A stretch of 64,000 bases of DNA, taken from contig NZ_JAFBIV010000009.1 of the NCBI RefSeq assembly GCF_021531915.1, positions 25,113 through 89,112 of the forward strand, read 5' to 3'. The translations under genes and the position numbers were made by a program. The DNA comes from Oscillibacter valericigenes. GTDB lineage: Bacteria; Bacillota; Clostridia; Oscillospirales; Oscillospiraceae. This document shows, in pieces, positions 15,047 to 22,240 of this stretch. Every line of letters starts with the position of its first letter. Within the stretch, counting starts at the first letter, position 1. The notes beneath the pieces were generated by a model. The model was given only the letters and a program-made list of their open reading frames with translations. It was not told where the DNA came from and ran no database searches.

Positions 15047-15946
15047 TCAATTCAGCTCCAGAATGGCGTCCACGGCGCCGCTTTCGCAGTTGTACCAGAA
15101 ATATCCATCGTGCAGCCCGCCGCCGCTGTCCTCAAAGGCATAGTAGATCAGCATGGAGGCACTGTCCAGCCCCCACTGCAGGAACTGGTATTCAATTTCG
15201 GGGAACCCGGTCTCGTCCACATGGCGGTCTTTCCGCAGCTCCGTGGCTTCCACGCCCATGGAGAGGTAGGCATTCAGGTTGCTCTCTGAATGCCGGTCCA
15301 GCCAGGACAGGGCCAGGTAGGTGCCATCATCATATTGGAGAGCAATGACGTATTTGGAGCTGTCCGGCGCCCACCACAGACCCCCGTATGTGCAGTCGCC
15401 GTAGGTAATGTAGGTCTTCGCGCCGTTGCTGCCCGTGATGCGCAGGGAGGCGGCGTCTTTCAGGGAGAAGTCGGAAAAGCCGCCCAGATCGAAGGATTTG
15501 CGGTACACCGTGACGCTGGTCTGCCCGTCGGGAGACACGCTCCTGTCCGTGACGAACAGGACGCCGCTTTTCCACAGGAGCATCCCGCAGAGCAGCCCCA
15601 TCCCCAGCAGGCAGGCCGCCAGCAGGCCCAGATACCGCTTCCGGGCGGAGCGCAGCTTGTGGGCCAGCGCTCCTTTGGAGTAATCCAGCACCTGCCGGGT
15701 GTGGGCCTCCGTCTGGCCGGGCGTCTCCGGCTGGCTGCTCCGTTCCCCCTGGATCAGCTCCAGGATGGAGATGCCCAGAATATCCGCCAAAGGCTCCAGC
15801 AGGGAGATGTCCGGCGCGCACAATCCCCGCTCCCATTTGCTGACGGCCCGGTCCGTGATGTGCAGCCGCTCCGCCAGGTCCTTCTGGGTCATGTTCCGTT
15901 CCTTCCGCAGCGCCCGGATCAGGGCGCCGGTCTTTGTGGGGTCCAT
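15047..15946 (-). CDS. XRE-family regulator with transmembrane anchor and large C-terminal domain
   Basis: The 299-residue protein has an N-terminal helix-turn-helix (RNMTQKDLAERLHITDRAVSKWERG, about 18-42), a dimerisation-like segment, a transmembrane helix around residues 107-127 (LGLLAACLLGMGLLCGMLLW) and a ~170-residue C-terminal domain. A similar layout is seen in the regulator at 13445. ATG 15946 lies seven bases after AGGAGGG. The C-terminal domain may sense an extracytoplasmic signal; its ligand is unknown. It diverges from the topoisomerase B gene. Confidence 0.85.
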   Translation of the reverse strand: MDPTKTGALIRALRKERNMTQKDLAERLHITDRAVSKWERGLCAPDISLLEPLADILGISILELIQGERSSQPETPGQTEAHTRQVLDYSKGALAHKLRSARKRYLGLLAACLLGMGLLCGMLLWKSGVLFVTDRSVSPDGQTSVTVYRKSFDLGGFSDFSLKDAASLRITGSNGAKTYITYGDCTYGGLWWAPDSSKYVIALQYDDGTYLALSWLDRHSESNLNAYLSMGVEATELRKDRHVDETGFPEIEYQFLQWGLDSASMLIYYAFEDSGGGLHDGYFWYNCESGAVDAILELN

Positions 15947-16023
15947 GGGTCATCCCTCCTTATTCTTCTAAGATAGCGGAGATTTCCGCCAAAAGCAACA
16001 AACCGCCGGTTGAGTGGCACCCC

Positions 16024-16052
16024 TTGAACCTGTGGGGTTCTTGTGATACAAT
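16024..16052 (+). promoter_or_regulatory. Sigma-A promoter for topoisomerase subunit B gene
   Basis: TTGAAC (16024-16029), 17-base spacer, TACAAT (16047-16052), 46 bases before the ATG. Confidence 0.7.
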
Positions 16053-16097
16053 ACCACATATTGAAAAATTGGGCGGTTTCGCCCCTTCGGAGGAACT

Positions 16098-18092
16098 ATG
16101 GCAGCAAAAAAGCAGGATTACGGCAACGAGAGTATTTCGTCCCTGAAAGGCGCGGACCGGGTCCGGAAACGGCCCGGCGTCATTTTCGGCTCCGACGGCC
16201 TGGACGGCTGCGAGCACGCGGTCTTTGAAATTCTCTCCAACTCCATCGACGAGGCCCGGGAGGGCCACGGCAAGACCATCACCGTCACCCGGTTCCTGGA
16301 CCGGTCCATCCAGGTGGAGGACATGGGCCGGGGCTGCCCGGTGGACTGGAACGAAAAGGAGCAGCGGTACAACTGGGAGCTGGTGTACTGCGAGCTGTAC
16401 GCCGGCGGCAAGTACGACAACCTGTCCGGTGACAACTACGAGTATTCTCTGGGCCTCAACGGCCTGGGCGCCTGCGCCACCCAGTACGCCTCCCGCTACA
16501 TGGATGTCACCGTCTGGCGGGACGGCCAGGAGTATACGCTCCACTTTGAGCGGGGCGAGATCGTGGGGGAGCTGAACAAATCGCCCCTGCCCAGGAATCA
16601 GAGCCGCAAGACCGGCACCCGCACCCGGTGGCTGCCCGACCTGGACGTGTTCACGGACATTGCCATCCCCGCCGAGTACTTCACGGACGTGATGAAGCGG
16701 CAGGCGGTGGTCAATGAGGGCATCACCTTCCGCTTCCGCAACGAGACCGAGCCGGGGAAGTTCGAGGAGACGGAGTTCCTGTACGAAAACGGCATCACGG
16801 ACTATGTGACGGAGCTGGCAGGCGAGGGGAGTCTCACCTCTCCCGTGTTCTGGCAGGCGGAGAAGAAGGGCCGGGACCGGGCGGACAAGCCGGAGTACAA
16901 GGTGAAGCTCAGCGTGGCCTGCTGCTTCTCCAACAAGGTCAACGTCATTGAGCACTACCACAACTCCAGCTGGCTGGAGCACGGCGGCAGCCCGGAAAAG
17001 GCCACCAAATCGGCCTTCGTCTCCGCGGTGGACAAGTACCTGCGGGACCAGAACAAGTACCAGAAGAACGAGAGCAAGATCACCTGGGCGGACATCGAGG
17101 ACTGCATCGTTCTGGTCAGCAACAACTTCTCCACCCAGACCAGCTACGAGAACCAGACGAAAAAGGCCATTACCAACAAGTTCGTCCAGGAGGCCATGAC
17201 GGAGTTCCTGCGGACCAACCTGGAAATTTACTTTATTGAGAACCACTTCGACGCGGAGAAGATCGCTGAGCAGGTGCTCATCAACAAGCGCAGCCGGGAG
17301 AGCGCGGAGAAGCAGCGGCTGAACATCAAGAAGAAGCTCTCCGGCAGCATCGACATCGCCAACCGGGTCCAGAAGTTCGTGGACTGCCGGTCCAAGGACC
17401 CGGAGAAGCGGGAAATTTATATCGTGGAGGGCGACTCCGCTCTGGGCAGCGTCAAGCTGAGCCGGGACGCGGAGTATCAGGGCATCATGCCGGTTCGCGG
17501 CAAGATCCTGAACTGCCTGAAGGCGGACTACGCCCGCATCTTCAAAAGCGAGATCATCACGGACCTCATCAAGGTCCTGGGCTGCGGCGTGGAGGTCCAG
17601 AACAAGCATGTCAAGGATATGGCTTCCTTCGACCTGAGCAACCTGCGGTGGAGCAAGATCGTCATCTGCACCGATGGCGACGTGGACGGCTTCCAGATCC
17701 GGACCCTGATTTTGACCATGCTGTACCGCCTGACTCCCACCCTCATCCGGGAGGGCTACGTCTATATCGCCGAGACACCCCTGTTTGAGATCAACTGCGG
17801 TGACAAGACCTGGTTCGCCTATTCCGACAAGGAAAAGAACGACATCGTCAAGGGGCTGGAGGGGAAGAAATACAAGATCGACCGCTCCAAGGGCCTGGGC
17901 GAGAACGACCCGGACATGATGTGGCTCACCACCATGAACCCGGAGACCCGCCGCCTCATCCGGGTCATGCCGGAGGACGTGGAGCGGACGGCCCAGGTCT
18001 TCGACCTGCTGCTGGGGGACAACCTGCAGGGGAGAAAGGACCATATTGCCGAAAACGGGTATAAGTATCTTGAAATGGCAGATATTTCGTAA
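16098..18092 (+). CDS. Divergent type IIA topoisomerase subunit B (GyrB/ParE-like paralogue)
   Basis: The 664-residue protein has a GHKL ATPase (EILSNSIDEA, DMGRGCPVDW, YSLGLNGLGACATQYAS), a transducer domain and a TOPRIM domain (EGDSALGSVK and DGDVDGFQIRTLILTMLYR). Several signature residues differ from standard gyrase or topo IV: GLNGLGA for GLHGVGA, EGDSALGS for EGDSAGGS and DGDVDGFQIR for DADVDGxHIR. The metal-binding acidic residues remain, so it is probably active with subunit A at 22241. CGGAGG precedes ATG 16098. A formate-channel gene follows after 21 bases. Confidence 0.88.
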   Translation: MAAKKQDYGNESISSLKGADRVRKRPGVIFGSDGLDGCEHAVFEILSNSIDEAREGHGKTITVTRFLDRSIQVEDMGRGCPVDWNEKEQRYNWELVYCELYAGGKYDNLSGDNYEYSLGLNGLGACATQYASRYMDVTVWRDGQEYTLHFERGEIVGELNKSPLPRNQSRKTGTRTRWLPDLDVFTDIAIPAEYFTDVMKRQAVVNEGITFRFRNETEPGKFEETEFLYENGITDYVTELAGEGSLTSPVFWQAEKKGRDRADKPEYKVKLSVACCFSNKVNVIEHYHNSSWLEHGGSPEKATKSAFVSAVDKYLRDQNKYQKNESKITWADIEDCIVLVSNNFSTQTSYENQTKKAITNKFVQEAMTEFLRTNLEIYFIENHFDAEKIAEQVLINKRSRESAEKQRLNIKKKLSGSIDIANRVQKFVDCRSKDPEKREIYIVEGDSALGSVKLSRDAEYQGIMPVRGKILNCLKADYARIFKSEIITDLIKVLGCGVEVQNKHVKDMASFDLSNLRWSKIVICTDGDVDGFQIRTLILTMLYRLTPTLIREGYVYIAETPLFEINCGDKTWFAYSDKEKNDIVKGLEGKKYKIDRSKGLGENDPDMMWLTTMNPETRRLIRVMPEDVERTAQVFDLLLGDNLQGRKDHIAENGYKYLEMADIS

Positions 18093-18113
18093 AGACAGAG
18101 AGAGGAACAGGTC

Positions 18114-18887
18114 ATGGAAAAACGGTATGTGTCTCCGGCGGAGGTCTGCGGGAATTTTCTGGCCGTGGGGGAGCGGAAGGCCGCTCTGCCGCTGGATAAA
18201 ATGCTGGTGATGGCGGTCCTGGCAGGGGCCTTCATCGCTTTGGCGGGGGTGGCCTCCACCTGGGGCTCCATGCTGGTGGAAAACCTGTCCCTGCGGCGGC
18301 TCATCGCCGGGTGCGTGTTCCCGGCGGGCCTTGCTATGGTGGTGCTGACGGGCACAGAACTGTTCACCGGCAACTGCCTCATGTCCATCGCTCTGCTGGA
18401 CCGGCGCATCACAGTGCCCGCCATGCTGCGGAACTGGTGCGTGGTGTATGTGGGCAATTTCATCGGCGCGGCGGCGGTGGCCGCCATGGCGGTGTGGGGC
18501 GGTGTGTTCGCCGGGAAAGAGGAGTTCCTGGTAAACGCCGCCATGGGCAAGATCATGCCCGTGGAGCAGGCCATTTTCCGAGGCATTCTGTGCAACATCC
18601 TGGTGTGCCTGGGGGTGCTGATGGCCGCCGCGGCCACAGATGCCGGCGGCAAGGTGGTGTCCCTCTTTTTCCCGGTGGCGGCCTTCGTCATGGCGGGCTA
18701 TGAGCACAGCGTGGCCAACATGTACTACCTGACGGCGGGCGTCCTGGCGGGAGCGGACCTCTCCGCTGCGGATATCTTTATCCGGAACCTGCTGCCGGTG
18801 ACCATTGGCAACATCATCGGCGGCGCCGTCATCCTGGGCGGCGGGTACTGGTACATGTACCGCAAGGGCGCCGAAAGGGCCAACTGA
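18114..18887 (+). CDS. Formate/nitrite transporter (FNT) family channel
   Basis: The 257-residue protein has about six membrane segments and FNT features: LAGAFIALAGVASTWG, the loop GTELFTGNCLMS around residue 80, NFIGAAAVAAM, and GYEHSVANMYY around residue 200 with the conserved pore-loop histidine. FNT channels pass formate, nitrite or hydrosulfide. It lies 21 bases after the topoisomerase gene and shares its transcript, an odd pairing that probably reflects read-through rather than joint function. A strong shared terminator follows. Confidence 0.9.
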   Translation: MEKRYVSPAEVCGNFLAVGERKAALPLDKMLVMAVLAGAFIALAGVASTWGSMLVENLSLRRLIAGCVFPAGLAMVVLTGTELFTGNCLMSIALLDRRITVPAMLRNWCVVYVGNFIGAAAVAAMAVWGGVFAGKEEFLVNAAMGKIMPVEQAIFRGILCNILVCLGVLMAAAATDAGGKVVSLFFPVAAFVMAGYEHSVANMYYLTAGVLAGADLSAADIFIRNLLPVTIGNIIGGAVILGGGYWYMYRKGAERAN

Positions 18888-18903
18888 ACCGCATCCATAC
18901 AGT

Positions 18904-18937
18904 AAAACGCACCGGAATCGTTCCGGTGCGTTTTTGT
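18904..18937. terminator. Bidirectional terminator between FNT and lipoate ligase genes
   Basis: AAACGCACCGGAA pairs perfectly with TTCCGGTGCGTTT around TCG, with T-runs in both directions. Confidence 0.9.
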
Positions 18938-18950
18938 AATTTGGCTTGTT

Positions 18951-19931
18951 TCAATCCGCGATGACCTCGGCCATCTCCCGGGCGGAGATGCGGTAGACCG
19001 CGCCGTCGATGCCGTGGGCTTGCAGGGCATCCAGCACGGCGGAGCGCTCATAGCGGCAGCCCACCAGGGCGGCGCAGATGGTCTCTGCGTCCAGGGTGGA
19101 GAAGAAGTCGCCGTAGACGGCGGCGCTTTGGATGACGCCCTTCTGCACGTCGATCTTGAACTGCATTTTGCCGCCGGCCAGCCGGCCGGTGCGCTCAATG
19201 TTGAACTTGGGGTCGGCACCGTAGATGCGCTCCCAGTTGTTGAATTTCTCCGCAGCGATCTCCCGGATGCACTGGTCGTCATCCGGGGTGATAGTATAGA
19301 CGGCGTCGCTGCCGCCCATGATGTGCCGGACCATGCATTCCTTGAAGGTCTCCGCGTCCATGGGGGCGGGCAGGTGCTCGGCGATGTTGGTGACCCGGTC
19401 CCGGACGGACTTGATGCTCTTGGAGAGAATTTTATAGCTGTCCACGGTGGTGGACTCCACCATCTGGCGGGTGTCCGTGTCGAACAGCAGGGAGCCGTGG
19501 TGGACGATGCAGTCCCCCAGCCGGTACTGGGCGTTGCCGGAGAATTTCTTGCCCCCGATGGTCAGGTCGTTGCGGCCGTTGAACTCCGCGCGGACCCCCA
19601 GCTCCGCCAGGGCGCCGATGACCGGGGCGATGTACTGCTGGAACTCGATCTCCCCGGCCTCCTTGTGCTGGATGAAGGAGAACTGCCAGCCGCCCAGGTC
19701 CGTGTAGATGGTGCCGCCGCCGCTCATGCGCCGGACGATGTGGATGCCGTGTTCATCGGCGTAGGGCTTGTTGATCTCCTCCAGCACGTTCTGGTACTTG
19801 CCCACCATCAGGGTCGGGGTGGTCCGCCAGAAGAGAAACACGGTGTCCGGCAGCCGCTTTTCCAGGGTGAAGTAGGTCTCCACGCCGAAGTTGTAGTAAA
19901 CGTCGGAGGAGCCGGTCTCAATATAGATCAT
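18951..19931 (-). CDS. lplA: Lipoate-protein ligase A-like protein, last gene of lipoyl operon
   Basis: The 326-residue protein has the LplA/LipB fold motifs RRMSGGGTIYTDLGGWQFS (lipoate pocket, about residue 72), the catalytic-lysine segment GGKKFSGNAQYR (about 140) and HHGSLLFD, plus the C-terminal accessory domain. Such enzymes activate lipoate with ATP and attach it to a lysine of a lipoyl domain. ATG 19931 lies inside the 3' end of lipA, so the genes are translationally coupled. It is the fourth gene of a minus-strand operon with a second ligase, lipoyl synthase and a free lipoyl domain. Confidence 0.92.
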   Translation of the reverse strand: MIYIETGSSDVYYNFGVETYFTLEKRLPDTVFLFWRTTPTLMVGKYQNVLEEINKPYADEHGIHIVRRMSGGGTIYTDLGGWQFSFIQHKEAGEIEFQQYIAPVIGALAELGVRAEFNGRNDLTIGGKKFSGNAQYRLGDCIVHHGSLLFDTDTRQMVESTTVDSYKILSKSIKSVRDRVTNIAEHLPAPMDAETFKECMVRHIMGGSDAVYTITPDDDQCIREIAAEKFNNWERIYGADPKFNIERTGRLAGGKMQFKIDVQKGVIQSAAVYGDFFSTLDAETICAALVGCRYERSAVLDALQAHGIDGAVYRISAREMAEVIAD

Positions 19932-20778
19932 GGACGTCCTCCAGAACCTCCCACGCCTTGTAGGAGCTGCGGGCCAGGGGTGCGGAGGCCACATGGCGGA
20001 AGCCCTTGGCCAGGGCCATTTCCTTGTAGCGGGCGAAATCCTCCGGCGTGGCGTACCGGGCCAGGGGATAGTGCTGGGGAGAGGGCTGCAGGTACTGGCC
20101 GATGGTCAGAATGTCGCAGCCGGTGTCCAGAATGTCGTCCATCAGGGCGCTGATCTGATCCTCTGTCTCGCCAAGGCCCACCATGAAGCCGGTTTTGGTC
20201 AGCAGGGTGGGGTCCTTCTGCTTGCAGTAGCGCAGCACATCCAGGGACCGCTGGTACCGGGCCTGGGGCCGCACGGCGGACTGGAGCTCCTTGACGGTTT
20301 CCACGTTGTGGTTCAGCACCTCCGGGTGGGCGGCGATGACGATGTCCAGGGCGTCGGTGTTGCCCTTCATGTCGGAGATCAGGGTCTCCACGGTGGTGCC
20401 GGGGCAGACTTCCCGGATGGCCTGAACGCACTTGGCGAATTGCTCCGCGCCGCCGTCAGGCAGGTCGTCCCGGGTGGAGCAGGTCAAAACGACATGGCGC
20501 AGGCCCAGCTTTTTGGCGGCTTTTGCCACATTCATGGGCTCCTCCGGGTCCGGGGGCAGGGGATGGCCGGTGGTGACGTTGCAGAACCGGCAGTTCCGGG
20601 TGCAGATGCTGCCTAAAATCATAAAGGTGGAGGTGTGCTTGCGGTAGCACTCCCCCAGGTTGGGGCAGTTGGCCTCCTTACAGACGGTGTTCAGCTTCAG
20701 GTCCCGCATCATCTCCGCCACCTCGTTGACGGCGTCCTGATTGTACCGGACCTTCAGCCATTCAGGCTTCTTTTCCAT
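19918..20778 (-). CDS. lipA: Lipoyl synthase
   Basis: The 286-residue radical-SAM enzyme has both LipA cluster motifs: CKEANCPNLGEC (auxiliary cluster, CX4CX5C, about 33-44) and CTRNCRFC (radical-SAM CX3CX2C, about 59-66), plus VETLISDM and the C-terminal arm ending in RSSYKAWEV, where the serine ligand of the auxiliary cluster is expected. It inserts two sulfurs into an octanoyl chain already bound to a carrier lysine. It starts nine bases after the lipoyl-domain gene and overlaps the downstream ligase by 14 bases. Confidence 0.95.
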   Translation of the reverse strand: MEKKPEWLKVRYNQDAVNEVAEMMRDLKLNTVCKEANCPNLGECYRKHTSTFMILGSICTRNCRFCNVTTGHPLPPDPEEPMNVAKAAKKLGLRHVVLTCSTRDDLPDGGAEQFAKCVQAIREVCPGTTVETLISDMKGNTDALDIVIAAHPEVLNHNVETVKELQSAVRPQARYQRSLDVLRYCKQKDPTLLTKTGFMVGLGETEDQISALMDDILDTGCDILTIGQYLQPSPQHYPLARYATPEDFARYKEMALAKGFRHVASAPLARSSYKAWEVLEDVHDLY

Positions 20779-20787
20779 GGGGCTGCC

Positions 20788-21027
20788 TCACTTGGTCTCC
20801 AGAATGGCCACCGGGGTCTCCACGTTCACCGTGTCGCCCTCCTCGAAGAGCTGCTTTTTCAGCACGCCGCTCTCCGTGGCCTCGATCTGGTTGACCACCT
20901 TGTCGGTCTCGATCTCAAACAGGGGCTCGCCGGCGGTGACGGTGTCGCCCTCCTCCTTCAGCCAGGCGCACAGGACGCCGTTTTCCATCTCGGGACGCAG
21001 CTTGGGCATGGTCAGTTCTTTTTCCAT
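20788..21027 (-). CDS. Free-standing lipoyl-carrier domain protein
   Basis: The whole 79-residue protein is one E2-type biotinyl/lipoyl domain: MPKLRPEMENGVL near the start, the lipoylation motif FEIETDKVVNQIEA with the target lysine at about residue 43, and the second half-barrel GDTVNVETPVAIL. It carries no catalytic or E1/E3-binding domain and is not a glycine-cleavage H protein (too short). AAAGGGATG-like spacing upstream places the start at 21027. It sits between two ligases and LipA, so it is almost surely their substrate, but no dehydrogenase that would use it is in the window. Confidence 0.88.
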   Translation of the reverse strand: MEKELTMPKLRPEMENGVLCAWLKEEGDTVTAGEPLFEIETDKVVNQIEATESGVLKKQLFEEGDTVNVETPVAILETK

Positions 21028-21088
21028 TGGTGATTCATCCCTTCTCCGCGTTTGACGCGGGTATCTGTATCAGGAAAGCCGCTGTGGT

Positions 21089-22036
21089 TTACAGCAGCCA
21101 GTCCATCAGTTCTTCCGCCTGGTCTCCCACAAGGACTCGGCAGATTTTGTCAAAGCCCTCCGGGTCCAGCCGGGAGCCGTTCAGCAGTCGGGCGGCCTGG
21201 GCGCCGTCCAGGGCTGCGCAGTCGATTTCAGCGTTGGACACGATGCCGCGCTTGGCCTGATAGGCCACCCGGATGGGCACCCCGGCAAAGCTGCCGGATT
21301 TTTCGTATGTAAAGGCCGGGGTCTTGCCCCAGGTCCACTCCCAGGAGCGGTACTTCTCGTCCCGCAGGCGGCAGACCGCCGCCACCTGTTCCGGCGTCAG
21401 GGTCAGCCGGGGGCAGCCGGGAGGCACCATCCGGTCCAGCAGCCGGGTCCCGAATTCCTCCAGGGTCATGGGGGCGGACAGGTGGTCGGCGATGTTGGTC
21501 ACGGGGCAGATGGCCGAGACCGTTCCCTTGGACTGGAAGCAGTCGTTTTTGTGGTGGGTGGTGATCCGGTCCAGCACCGCCAGGTCCGACTGGAACAGCA
21601 GGGTCCCGTGGTGCAGGAGCCGCCCCCCGGCGGCCCGCTGGGCGCTGCCGGAGATCTTCTGCTCCCCGATGGCGATGTCGCAGGTCCGGTTCTTCCGGGC
21701 GGGAACGCCGATATCGTTCAGGGCCCCGATGACGGGCCCGAGACAGCGGTCGTAGTCCACCAGACCGTCCTGGCGGGTGATGTAGGTATAATTCACATTG
21801 CCCAGGTCGTGGTACACCGTGCCGCCGCCGCTCATGCGGCGGACGACGGGGATGCCCAGCCGCCGCAGGGTCTCCACATGGACCTCCCGGCAGATGTTCT
21901 GATAGCTGCCCACGATGACGGCGGGGCTGTTCTGCCACAGGAGGAACACATCATCCTCCCGGAAGGTCTCAAAGACGAATTCCTCGAAGGCCTGGTTGTA
22001 AAAGGGGTCGTGGGAGAGATTTCGTACCGTCAGCAT
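21089..22036 (-). CDS. lplA: Lipoate-protein ligase A-like protein, first gene of lipoyl operon
   Basis: The 315-residue protein has the LplA motifs VGSYQN, RRMSGGGTVYHDLGNVNYT (about residue 66), GEQKISGSAQR (about 133) and HHGTLLF, with a C-terminal accessory domain (WEWTWGKTPAFTYEK). It is clearly a paralogue of the ligase at 18951 but diverged, so the two may have different roles, for example loading and transfer. ATG 22036 is used with GGAGATGGGGCGG upstream, a rather long spacing. It is driven by a consensus promoter and is the first of four genes. Confidence 0.92.
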   Translation of the reverse strand: MLTVRNLSHDPFYNQAFEEFVFETFREDDVFLLWQNSPAVIVGSYQNICREVHVETLRRLGIPVVRRMSGGGTVYHDLGNVNYTYITRQDGLVDYDRCLGPVIGALNDIGVPARKNRTCDIAIGEQKISGSAQRAAGGRLLHHGTLLFQSDLAVLDRITTHHKNDCFQSKGTVSAICPVTNIADHLSAPMTLEEFGTRLLDRMVPPGCPRLTLTPEQVAAVCRLRDEKYRSWEWTWGKTPAFTYEKSGSFAGVPIRVAYQAKRGIVSNAEIDCAALDGAQAARLLNGSRLDPEGFDKICRVLVGDQAEELMDWLL

Positions 22037-22078
22037 ATCCGCCCCATCTCCTTTCCCCAGTAGGTCAGTCTGAAATGA

Positions 22079-22107
22079 ATTATAGTTATTTGTGAAAAGA
22101 TTGTCAA
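22079..22107 (-). promoter_or_regulatory. Consensus sigma-A promoter for the lipoyl operon
   Basis: On the minus strand TTGACA (22107-22102), 17 bases, TATAAT (22084-22079): a full consensus match 43 bases before the first ligase start. Confidence 0.9.
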
Positions 22108-22137
22108 TAGAAGAAATGCTTTGGTGACCGGCTTCGG

Positions 22138-22166
22138 TTGCCTTTTCCAGAGAAAAATGGTATGAT
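22138..22166 (+). promoter_or_regulatory. Sigma-A promoter for topoisomerase subunit A gene
   Basis: TTGCCT (22138-22143), 17-base spacer, TATGAT (22161-22166). Confidence 0.65.
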
Positions 22167-22240
22167 ACCTTTATGAAATTGTGCAATGGAAAACGGGCGG
22201 CCCCGGCAGCGTATTCCGGCCGCCGCTTTTGAGGTATGGT

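Noticed and set aside
15960..18707. 915-codon minus-strand frame opposite topoisomerase subunit B
   Set aside because: No family motifs and repetitive His/Leu/Val composition; it is a codon-bias shadow of the plus-strand gene.
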